Of a stretch of DNA of 9,218 nucleotides, positions 1 through 6,165 are shown piece by piece. Below the pieces are notes generated by a model, which made no database searches, was not told the origin of the DNA, and saw only the letters and a program-made list of their open reading frames with translations. This DNA is from Planctomycetota bacterium. GTDB taxonomy: Bacteria; Planctomycetota; Phycisphaerae; FEN-1346. The DNA lies in assembly GCA_026386995.1 (NCBI GenBank), contig JAPLMO010000359.1:1-9218 (forward strand). The letters are read 5' to 3'. Made by a program: the position numbers and the translations under genes. Each line of letters starts with the position of its first letter. Within the stretch, counting starts at the first letter, position 1.

Positions 1-1206
1 GCGGGCGCTCTTGCCCGTGCCGATGAGGAGTTGCCCCTCGGCAACGGCCAGCGCCAGGATCATGGCCTCGCGGCCCTCGAAGATGCGCGTAACGATGCCG
101 TCGGGCGCCACCCGGTATACCGACGCGCCCGTGCTCGGGGCGCCGCCCGCGGGGCGCTTGCCGCCTGCCAAGCGTGCGGCGTTCATCGCGTCCTGGAGCC
201 TGTCGGCCAGCGAGGCCGCCGGCGAAAGCGGGGGCGCGGCGGACTCGGGCGGCTTGGCTGCCGGCTCCTTCGCCTCGCTCTTCTCGATCAGCGGCAGCGT
301 GCCTTCCTTCGCTTCCCGCTTACCGGGGGACGACTGGCCTTCCTTCATGTCGCCCCTGGACGGCGGCGGCGACGGCATCGAGATCTTGATGGACGGCTCG
401 GACAACACGTCGGCCCCGCCGGCGCGGCCGCCGGCGCCGCTGGAGGCCGCAACGAAGAGGTTCCCTGCGTCGTCCAGCGCCAGCGCGGTGACCTCCGCCT
501 CGTCCGCGTCGAACACCACGAACGCCTTCTTGCCATCCCAGCGGTAGACGATGGACGGGCCGCCGGTGCCGGCGTAAAGCGTCCCGCTGGGCGCCACGGC
601 CAGGCACAGGACGTGGCCGGCCTCGGACTTCAGGAGGACTTCGCTTTTCTTGTCGGCCGTGATGCGGAAGATTTTGCCCTTGTCGCCGGTGGCGGCCACC
701 AGCGCCCCGTCTTTCATCCACGCCAGGTCCCAGACGTACTTGACGTCGTCGGCCTCGAAGAAGACTTCGGCCTTGGCCTCGCCCTTGGCCTGGGGCTGGA
801 CGCGCCAGATACGGCCCTTGGAACCGCCCGACCCCACGTAGAGGTCGCCGCCTTTATCGACCGCGCACGAAAAGAGGAACTTGTCGGGCAGCGTGGCCAG
901 GAGCGACGCCTTGCCGTCCTTGATGCGGTAGATGCGGCCGGCGCCGCCCGTGACGGCGTAGATCGAGCCGTCGGGGCCTTCCACCAGGCGGGCCACGTAA
1001 TCGATCCCCTCGGTCGTTCCGAGGAGGCTCTCGACCGCGCGGCCCAGGCGCAGCGTCCCCTGGTTGGTCCAGACGATGCCGTCGGCGTGGCCCTGGGCGA
1101 ACTCGGCCTCGCTCGTCTCCAGGAAGACCTGCGTCTTGCCGAAGGCGGCCGGGGCGCTGGCCAGAAAAACAAGAATCGCGGCCACAACAAGATAACGGTG
1201 CTTCAT
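1..1206 (-). CDS. Secreted beta-propeller protein (partial, C-terminus off the left edge)
   Basis: The frame is open for 402 codons from an ATG at 1206 to the window edge, so the C-terminus is missing. A GGAG (1213-1216) lies 6 nt before the ATG. Residues 1-23 look like a Sec signal peptide (MKHR, a hydrophobic stretch, then a small-residue cleavage region near AFG), so the protein is probably exported. Residues about 40-257 carry blade-like repeats roughly 40 residues apart, each with a short strand, a G-[ST]-G-like turn and an I-x-R-[IV] strand (near 82-95, 122-136, 169-182, 210-223). Residues about 258-358 are a low-complexity linker rich in Pro, Ala, Lys and Glu. A further blade starts at about 360 (VYRVAPDG) and continues to LLIGTG at 393-398. 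This suits a WD40/NHL/SMP-30-like propeller, probably a binding scaffold; no catalytic residues are evident. It follows the S55 peptidase gene by 31 nt with no terminator between them, so they are likely one operon. The exact propeller family and ligand are unknown. Confidence 0.85.
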   Translation of the reverse strand, partial: MKHRYLVVAAILVFLASAPAAFGKTQVFLETSEAEFAQGHADGIVWTNQGTLRLGRAVESLLGTTEGIDYVARLVEGPDGSIYAVTGGAGRIYRIKDGKASLLATLPDKFLFSCAVDKGGDLYVGSGGSKGRIWRVQPQAKGEAKAEVFFEADDVKYVWDLAWMKDGALVAATGDKGKIFRITADKKSEVLLKSEAGHVLCLAVAPSGTLYAGTGGPSIVYRWDGKKAFVVFDADEAEVTALALDDAGNLFVAASSGAGGRAGGADVLSEPSIKISMPSPPPSRGDMKEGQSSPGKREAKEGTLPLIEKSEAKEPAAKPPESAAPPLSPAASLADRLQDAMNAARLAGGKRPAGGAPSTGASVYRVAPDGIVTRIFEGREAMILALAVAEGQLLIGTGKSAR

Positions 1207-1237
1207 TTCTATCTCCGAAAGTGCGTGTTCGGGGTTC

Positions 1238-3199
1238 TCACAGTTCCGGGGCGTGGCGGTCCACGGTGATCGTCACGTCGCCCGACCCCTGGAGGACGTA
1301 CGGCACGGTCTGCCTGGAGACGCGGGGCTGCGCGATGTCCGAGGTCTGGCGCCGCGCCGACTCGCCCAGGATGGTGCGCATCGAGGGGGGCAGGTTCGGC
1401 AGTTCGTCGCGCCCGATGGCCAGGCCGTCGCCGGGCGCCTCGAGGCGGACGAACAACTGGTCCCGCCGCTCGTTGCGGCCGAGGATCGCCAGGAGGCTGT
1501 CCATGTCATCCGGCCGGAACCGCGCAGGGGCCTCCCGCATCTCGCTCCGCAGCGCCTCGTCGGCGCCGCAGAGGGTCAGCCGGTACGAGCCTTCGGCGTA
1601 GTCGTCCGGCACATGGACCTCGACGCGGAGCCACCGCGGCTCGGACCGGTACGGCCGGACTTTCATTTCGACCGGCATCGTGCCGCCGGGGCGGACCGAG
1701 TTCCGCAGGGCTCGGACTTCCTGGATCTCCGCCTGGTGCGACTCCGGTTCGATCGTCGCTTCCACCTCGACCGATTCGATCGGCAGGCTGAAGTACGGGT
1801 TGTCCATCGCCAGCATGAGCATCGTTCGGACCTGATACTCGAGGTACCCGTCGGCGTTGGGGCTGCACGCCAGGTTCTCGCGGACCACGGCCGGCCGGCC
1901 GACGGGCTTGACGGTCACGCGATAGGCCACCGTGTGGTCCCGCGGAAGGTCGGACTGCACCACGAGGCTGTTGCCCGTGGCCATGCCCGCCAGGGCGGGC
2001 GACAGTTTCGGGTTCCGGATCATCTCGTAATGGTACGTCCGCACGGCGCCCTTGGCGGGGCCGACCACCTTGACGGAAATCGGCACCATCGCCGACCGTT
2101 CCTTCGTCAGGCGGCCGAACACGGCCGTCTGCTCGTCCCACACCAGGCGACCCACCTCGGCGGCAGGCGCGCCGATCCGGAACGACCGCATCAACGACGG
2201 CACCACCACCTGGGCCACACCGGTCATCAGCGGATAGTCCGCCTCGCCGAAGCCGAACATCGCGTGCCCGAAGCCGTACAGCCGGTCGCCGGCCACCTCG
2301 GTGATGGTCCCCATGCCGTTGGCTTCCACGTCGCCGCGCATCAGGCTGACGACCAGCGGGGCCCCCGGCTCCAGGCGCGCCTTGACCGGGCGCGTCGGGT
2401 CGAAGCCGCCGCTCATCATCGGCACCATGCCGAACGGCTCCAGGTCCTTTCGGAAGCGGTCCAGGGCGCGCGGCGACAGGCCGCTGACCATCACGGGCGT
2501 CTGGATCGGCTGAAGGTCGAACGCGGTGCGGCCGGCCGGCGCCCCGGGAAGGTCCCCCAGCCCCAAGGTCGACGCCGGAACGGAAACCCCGGCGGCGGCG
2601 CCCTCTCCGGCGCTTCTGGTATCTGCATTCTCTGATCTGATATCCGTAATCTTGAATCTCAGATCCGAGACACTGGATTCCGCGGACCGCCCGCCCGCCC
2701 CCCTGGCACGGGTACGGCTCGTGCCGTGGCCGGCCGCAGGCATGCCTCCACCGTGCGCCACGTCGATCGCCTGCGAGGCGCCGCGAACGGCCCATGACTT
2801 ATCGTCGCTCACCGCAAGCATCTGCTCGATCGGCTGGACGCCGGCCAGCGGCAGTTTGCCCCACTGGAAGGCGTACGCTATGGCGCCGATCATGCGGCCG
2901 CCGATGTACACGGGGCTGCCGCTCATGCCCGCGATGACGCCGCTTTCCTCAAGCCCCGCCCCGCTGCACCGGACGACGACCATGTCGTTCTTCGGCCCGG
3001 CGTTCTTAAGGACCGCCAGCACGCGGACCTGGAACTCCACAATGTCGGTGCCCTGAAGGGTGGTCTTGCCGATGCCGGTCATGCCCGCCTGAACTTCCGA
3101 CACGGGCATGTACCGCTTCAGGTCGAGGGACTCGGCACCGGCCCGGCCCACGAGGGCGGCGGCCAGCAGGCAGGCTACGGCTACAAAGCGTGCGCGCAT
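1238..3199 (-). CDS. Exported SpoIVB-type (S55 family) peptidase-like protein
   Basis: The protein has 653 residues from the ATG at 3199. An AGGA (3209-3212) lies 9 nt upstream and the signal peptide begins directly with MRAR. An in-frame GTG at 3217, preceded by GGGGA, would add six residues and is the alternative start. Residues 1-22 form a signal peptide ending AGA. Residues 30-130 match the S55 core seen in SpoIVB: a G-x-T-x-x-G-like segment (GMTGIGKTTLQG, 39-50), then GMSGSPVYIGG (91-101) with putative nucleophile Ser93, then IGAIAYAF and a P-I-E-Q-M-L segment. GFGHAMFGFGEADYPL (309-324) holds His312, a candidate catalytic His, but here it comes after the Ser motif. Residues 450-653 are a probable beta-rich C-terminal region. 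SpoIVB itself cleaves a sporulation protein in Bacillus; related proteins occur in non-sporulating bacteria, where substrates are mostly unknown. Residues 178-196 come from a 7-bp repeat array and look like an insertion between domains. It is the first gene of a two-gene unit with the propeller protein. The family call is firm; peptidase activity is inferred. Confidence 0.9.
   Translation of the reverse strand: MRARFVAVACLLAAALVGRAGAESLDLKRYMPVSEVQAGMTGIGKTTLQGTDIVEFQVRVLAVLKNAGPKNDMVVVRCSGAGLEESGVIAGMSGSPVYIGGRMIGAIAYAFQWGKLPLAGVQPIEQMLAVSDDKSWAVRGASQAIDVAHGGGMPAAGHGTSRTRARGAGGRSAESSVSDLRFKITDIRSENADTRSAGEGAAAGVSVPASTLGLGDLPGAPAGRTAFDLQPIQTPVMVSGLSPRALDRFRKDLEPFGMVPMMSGGFDPTRPVKARLEPGAPLVVSLMRGDVEANGMGTITEVAGDRLYGFGHAMFGFGEADYPLMTGVAQVVVPSLMRSFRIGAPAAEVGRLVWDEQTAVFGRLTKERSAMVPISVKVVGPAKGAVRTYHYEMIRNPKLSPALAGMATGNSLVVQSDLPRDHTVAYRVTVKPVGRPAVVRENLACSPNADGYLEYQVRTMLMLAMDNPYFSLPIESVEVEATIEPESHQAEIQEVRALRNSVRPGGTMPVEMKVRPYRSEPRWLRVEVHVPDDYAEGSYRLTLCGADEALRSEMREAPARFRPDDMDSLLAILGRNERRDQLFVRLEAPGDGLAIGRDELPNLPPSMRTILGESARRQTSDIAQPRVSRQTVPYVLQGSGDVTITVDRHAPEL
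2611..2666 (-). repeat. Degenerate 7-bp tandem array inside the S55 gene
   Basis: Read on the minus strand, this AT-rich patch divides into eight consecutive heptamers: GGATCTG, AGATTCA, AGATTAC, GGATATC, AGATCAG, AGAATGC, AGATACC, AGAAGCG. The first four bases follow [AG]GA[TA] in all eight units; the last three vary. The array stays in frame and encodes residues about 178-196 of the S55 protein (SDLRFKITDIRSENADTR), a charged segment unlike the Gly/Ala/Pro-rich sequence around it. The base composition drops sharply against both flanks. The periodicity is seen directly; origin by repeat expansion is an inference. Confidence 0.7.
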
Positions 3200-3268
3200 T
3201 GCGAAGGATCCTAACACGAACGTCCCCAGGCAAGACCCGGCCGCACAAAGGGCGCGGCATTCGTCGGC

Positions 3269-3297
3269 ATTCTAGAGCCACAATAGAGGATTGTCTA
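3269..3297 (-). promoter_or_regulatory. Sigma70-type promoter for the S55/propeller operon
   Basis: On the minus strand, TAGACA (3292-3297) is separated by 17 bp from TAGAAT (3269-3274). Each hexamer matches the sigma70 consensus at 5 of 6 positions, and the spacing is optimal. Transcription would start near 3262, giving a leader of about 60 nt before the ATG at 3199. It lies in the only sizeable gap between genes (3200-3436), which otherwise shows no credible coding sequence. It is the best promoter match I found in the window. Confidence 0.6.
3280..3294. promoter_or_regulatory. Inverted repeat in promoter spacer (possible operator)
   Basis: ACAAT (3280-3284) and ATTGT (3290-3294) form a perfect 5-bp inverted repeat with a 5-bp spacer. 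It fills most of the -35/-10 spacer and touches the -35 hexamer of the promoter ahead of the S55 gene. That position would suit a repressor, or a MerR-type activator that works from the spacer. No regulator gene is adjacent, and a repeat this short may be chance. Confidence 0.25.
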
Positions 3298-3399
3298 GTA
3301 CTGCAACACCGCTTACACCTTTGTGCCGACGGACCTCCTGACCCACCGCGCCGGAAACGACCATGAGGGCCACGACATCGCGATTGGCGCGGCGACGTG

Positions 3400-3428
3400 C
3401 TCTTAAACGCGGCCGCCCGGTTCAAGAG
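3400..3428 (-). other. Hairpin just downstream of the ogt stop codon
   Basis: Arms at 3420-3428 (CTCTTGAAC in the minus-strand transcript) and 3400-3408 (GTTTAAGAG) form nine pairs, one of them a G-U wobble, around an 11-nt loop. It begins 8 nt after the ogt stop at 3437, where a terminator would be expected. No U-tract follows, so it is not a standard intrinsic terminator. It may act as a weak terminator or a 3'-end stabiliser of the upstream operon mRNA. Confidence 0.35.
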
Positions 3429-3436
3429 GCGGTGAT

Positions 3437-3916
3437 TCAGCCGGCGCCCTCCAGATCAAGCAGCCGCCGCTTCAGGGCCACGCCGCCGCCGAACCCGCCC
3501 AGCCCGCCGCCGCACGCCACGACCCGATGACACGGCAGGACCAGCGGCACCGGATTGCGGGCCATCGCCTGGCCGATGGCCCTGGCACCGTGCGGCCGGC
3601 CCACGCGGGCCGCAAGGGCGCTGTAGGTCACCGTCCGCCCATACGGAACGCGGGCCAAAGCCCGCAACACTTTTGCGTGAAAAGGAGGGACCGCGGAGAG
3701 GTCCACCGGCACGGTGAACTTGCGGCGGCGGCCGGCAAGGTACTGAAGGATTTCGCGCTCGGCCCGCGCGGCAAAGGCCGCGGCAACCCGGTCGGGGGCC
3801 GGAAAGACGCCGGACACTTGCAGTGCCGCGGCCTCGGCCGGCAGCAAAACCCGCGTCAGCCCACGAGCCGTGGCGGCTACGGCCATGCGGCCGAAGGGCG
3901 TGTCGAAGACTTTCAT
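3437..3916 (-). CDS. ogt: Methylated-DNA--protein-cysteine S-methyltransferase
   Basis: This is a 159-residue suicide repair protein that transfers alkyl groups from O6-alkylguanine (and O4-alkylthymine) in DNA to its own cysteine. The active-site motif PCHRVV places the acceptor at Cys129. Family landmarks around it are VPYGRTVTYSALA (90-102) of the winged-helix DNA-binding part, ARAIGQAM (111-118) with the presumed Arg finger at Arg112, Asn121-Pro122, and GGFGGGVALKRRLL (140-153). Residues 1-60 form the less conserved N-terminal domain beginning MKVFDTPFG. I chose the ATG at 3916 because GGGAGG (3921-3926) lies 4 nt upstream and the protein then starts as family members do; a reading from 3955 adds 13 unrelated residues. 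It is the last gene of its operon, 46 nt after the PHP gene, with a hairpin downstream. Its link to the operon's other functions is not obvious. The protein lacks an Ada-type regulatory domain. Confidence 0.96.
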   Translation of the reverse strand: MKVFDTPFGRMAVAATARGLTRVLLPAEAAALQVSGVFPAPDRVAAAFAARAEREILQYLAGRRRKFTVPVDLSAVPPFHAKVLRALARVPYGRTVTYSALAARVGRPHGARAIGQAMARNPVPLVLPCHRVVACGGGLGGFGGGVALKRRLLDLEGAG

Positions 3917-3962
3917 CGAACCTCCCGAACCGTGTTCCCGCCCAGGGTGTGGCACAGCGGGC

Positions 3963-4994
3963 TCAGCGACTACCGGCGGCGGGCCTCAGGTAAATCGGAT
4001 TCGTGTACACCCACGGTTTTCCGTCCAGATGCGCCTGGGCGCGGTAAACCCCCGGCTCGTGGGCGGTGTACCGGAGTTCCCGGCCGACCGTTTCGGCCAC
4101 GGGTTTGCCGCCGCAAAGGAGCGTCAGAGTGGCGGCATCGGGCGAGCGGACCTCGAAGGCGGCGCTGCCCGGCCACAGGTGCTCGTCGCCCATTTCGAGG
4201 AGCCGGCCGCCAACGTCGGCCTCTAACCGAAAGCCCCGCGCGTCGGCCAGCATGTCGAGCGCCACCAGCGCCCGGCCGCGGCAGAGGGCGTCGGTGATGA
4301 GCGAGGCATCCTCGCGCCGGCCGGTGCACTCGTCCGCCAGGATGTGCGTCCGGAGCGTGCGGAAGCACTCCTCGTACGGCAGTATCTGGGCGCCCAGCAG
4401 CGGAACGACAAACCCGTGATTGTCGAGCGACCCGACCGCCGGGAACCGCCGCGAGGCCGTGATCCGGTCCCAGTGGGCCACGGTGCCGGGATGCGGGCCG
4501 CGCACCCGCCGGGGCCAGTTGCGGACGAACGACGGGACGCGCCACGGTGTCATCCCGTCGCAGATGTCGTGCATGAACGACCAGAGTTCCACGCCGGTGA
4601 AGCCTTCGATCTCCCAATCGGTCAGTTCCCCGCCCTTCATCGAATAGCCCATGATCTTTGCGGGGTGGGCGTGGGCGACGAAGGCCACCGCTCCCTGGTT
4701 CTTGAGGTCAAAGAGGACTCTCGCAAGGGGCTTGAATCGCAGGGCCGTCACGTCGCGGGCCCCGAAGACGACCACGTGACTGCGGAACTGGCACGTCACT
4801 TCGATGCCGAGCACCAGCAGCACGCCGTCGCGCCAGCCTTCCCATCCGTCCTCGCGCGGGCGCAGAGTGTCGTGGTCCGTCATAACGACGAAGTCCAGGC
4901 CCGCCCGCCGGGCCGCCGCCGTGATCTCGCGGAACGTCCCGCTGCCGTCGCTGTAGCACGAATGAATGTGAATGGCGCCGACGTACTCAGGCAT
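3963..4994 (-). CDS. PHP-domain metal-dependent phosphoesterase-like protein
   Basis: The protein has 343 residues with no signal peptide, so it is probably cytoplasmic. It carries the PHP metal-binding motifs in order: HIHSCYSDGSG (9-19, with His9, His11, Asp16), TDHDT (39-43, with Asp40 and His41), GIEVT (63-67, Glu65), HAHP (108-111), and SLDNHG (189-194, with Asp191 and His193). The full set suggests an intact metal centre. Residues about 255-340 look like a C-terminal beta-sandwich (many short alternating strands ending in WVYTNPIYLRP), an arrangement found in stand-alone PHP proteins annotated as phosphotransferase or phosphoesterase. The substrate is unknown; PHP enzymes hydrolyse phosphate esters such as histidinol phosphate, nucleotides or DNA ends. 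The ATG at 4994 overlaps the end of the membrane-protein gene by 8 nt, and GGAG (5002-5005) lies 7 nt upstream, so translational coupling is likely. Confidence 0.92.
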   Translation of the reverse strand: MPEYVGAIHIHSCYSDGSGTFREITAAARRAGLDFVVMTDHDTLRPREDGWEGWRDGVLLVLGIEVTCQFRSHVVVFGARDVTALRFKPLARVLFDLKNQGAVAFVAHAHPAKIMGYSMKGGELTDWEIEGFTGVELWSFMHDICDGMTPWRVPSFVRNWPRRVRGPHPGTVAHWDRITASRRFPAVGSLDNHGFVVPLLGAQILPYEECFRTLRTHILADECTGRREDASLITDALCRGRALVALDMLADARGFRLEADVGGRLLEMGDEHLWPGSAAFEVRSPDAATLTLLCGGKPVAETVGRELRYTAHEPGVYRAQAHLDGKPWVYTNPIYLRPAAGSR

Positions 4995-6165
4995 CCGGCG
5001 TCTCCGCTTCCACTTCCTGGCGCATCTGCGAAGGCGGAACCTCCGTCCGCCGCGCCAGGTAGAACACCGCTCCCGGCAGGCTGACCAGAAGTTGCACGAG
5101 GCGGTAAGCGAGCATCATCGCCAGAGCAAGCGTCGCGGCCTCCGCCGCCGACCCGGCAGCCCCGAGGACGGCCGGCCCGAAGAGTTTCTGCGCCAGCGCC
5201 TCCGCCACGCCCATGCCCCCCGGCACAGGGATGAGCGACCACCCGATCCAGACCACCGGCATCGTGACGAAGTAGGTATCCCACGAGGCCAGGCTGCCCA
5301 AGGCCGCCGCCAACCACCACACCGCCAGGACCGACACCACCTGCGTCAGCCAACTGTAGGCCAACGCCAGGGCAATCTTCCCTTTATGATACCGGTAGAC
5401 GAAGATCGCGTGGTCCACGCGGGCGACGGTTTCGCGCAGGGGCAGAATCGCCAGGACCCGGTCGACGCGCAGAATCCGCCGCAGCATGCGGCTGTAGAAG
5501 ATCGTCCCGCCGACGGCCACCGCCACAAGAAACGCCCCGACGATAATCTGTGCCACCCGCAGCCGCTCATCCCGCAGGCTCACCGCGATCGCCGCCGCGC
5601 CCAGCATGCACATCGCCACCAGGCCGATGAACCGGTCCAGGAAGACCACCGTGACGGCCTCGGTCTTCTGGTGCGTCTGGCGGGCGATGTAGTAGGCCTT
5701 TACGAAGTCGCCGCCCGTCGAGCCCGGCATCCAGTTGTTGAAGAACCACCCGATGTACGTCAGCCGCAGGCTCTCCCAGAACGTAATGCGGATGCCTTGC
5801 ACGGCCAGCAGAAGTTGCCACCGGACGGCCCCGATGGGCGACTGAAGGCACATCGCCGCCAACGCCGCCGCGACCCACGTCCACTGGCTGCCAAGTCGCT
5901 TAATCACCGTCGCGATGCCGGCCAGACGCACGGCCCGGCCCTCCTCGAACATCGAAGGCGTGATAGCAGTCAGGTCCGCGTCTTGCGGCGTCACCATGAC
6001 GTAGACGCCGTCGATCCCTTCGCCTTTGATCGGCAGCACCTCTCCGCCCGGCTCCAGCCGCACGGCATCGCTCAGGTTCACCAGGCTGAGGGCATAGGCG
6101 ACCAGTGCGGCGGCGACGAGCAGCCGGACGGTGTGCCAGAGAATCCGTTTGTGTTTCTCGTTCAC
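4987..6165 (-). CDS. Lysylphosphatidylglycerol synthase-type transmembrane protein (UPF0104-like)
   Basis: This 392-residue polytopic inner-membrane protein starts at a GTG. AAAGG lies 6 nt upstream, and the start overlaps the previous stop as GTGA. Hydrophobic segments lie near 12-29, 95-112, 133-147, 170-198, 205-224, 263-290, 297-316 and 342-370. Family landmarks are a conserved W-M-P-G-S-T-G-G-D-F-V-K-A-Y segment (145-158), a V-V-F-L-D-R-x-I-G-L segment (173-182) and IPVPGGMGVAEA (312-323). These are typical of the membrane half shared with MprF and with stand-alone proteins thought to flip or handle lipids or lipid-linked sugars. No C-terminal aminoacyl-transferase domain is present, so lysyl-PG synthesis is not expected. 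Between the first and second membrane segments is an unusually long hydrophilic stretch (about 30-92) that may fold outside the membrane. The gene sits between the HgdB-like and PHP genes and overlaps both. The substrate is unknown. Confidence 0.9.
   Translation of the reverse strand: MNEKHKRILWHTVRLLVAAALVAYALSLVNLSDAVRLEPGGEVLPIKGEGIDGVYVMVTPQDADLTAITPSMFEEGRAVRLAGIATVIKRLGSQWTWVAAALAAMCLQSPIGAVRWQLLLAVQGIRITFWESLRLTYIGWFFNNWMPGSTGGDFVKAYYIARQTHQKTEAVTVVFLDRFIGLVAMCMLGAAAIAVSLRDERLRVAQIIVGAFLVAVAVGGTIFYSRMLRRILRVDRVLAILPLRETVARVDHAIFVYRYHKGKIALALAYSWLTQVVSVLAVWWLAAALGSLASWDTYFVTMPVVWIGWSLIPVPGGMGVAEALAQKLFGPAVLGAAGSAAEAATLALAMMLAYRLVQLLVSLPGAVFYLARRTEVPPSQMRQEVEAETPDA

Noticed and set aside
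31..1269. A 412-codon plus-strand open frame opposite the propeller gene
   Set aside because: It is the antisense shadow of a GC-rich gene: Arg/Gly/Ala/His-rich, no recognisable motif, while the minus-strand reading has a signal peptide, ribosome-binding site and repeated blades.
1253..2635. A 460-codon plus-strand open frame opposite the S55 gene
   Set aside because: Its composition (His, Arg, Asp and Gly rich) and lack of motifs mark it as antisense to a conserved protein with a GMSGSP motif.
1506..2795. A 429-codon minus-strand open frame in another phase within the S55 gene
   Set aside because: It is an out-of-phase reading rich in Arg and Gly; it overlaps the conserved S55 frame and has no family features.
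3006..3425. A 139-codon minus-strand open frame spanning the ogt-S55 gap
   Set aside because: It runs through the predicted promoter and overlaps the conserved start of the S55 gene; Arg/Cys/Pro-rich with no domain and no good ribosome-binding site.
3400..3428. Calling the post-ogt hairpin a true intrinsic terminator
   Set aside because: The stem is reasonable but no U-tract follows in the transcript, so it is reported only as a hairpin.
4987..6165. Annotating the membrane protein as MprF (lysyl-PG synthase)
   Set aside because: Only the membrane half is present; the C-terminal aminoacyl-transferase domain required for lysyl transfer is missing.
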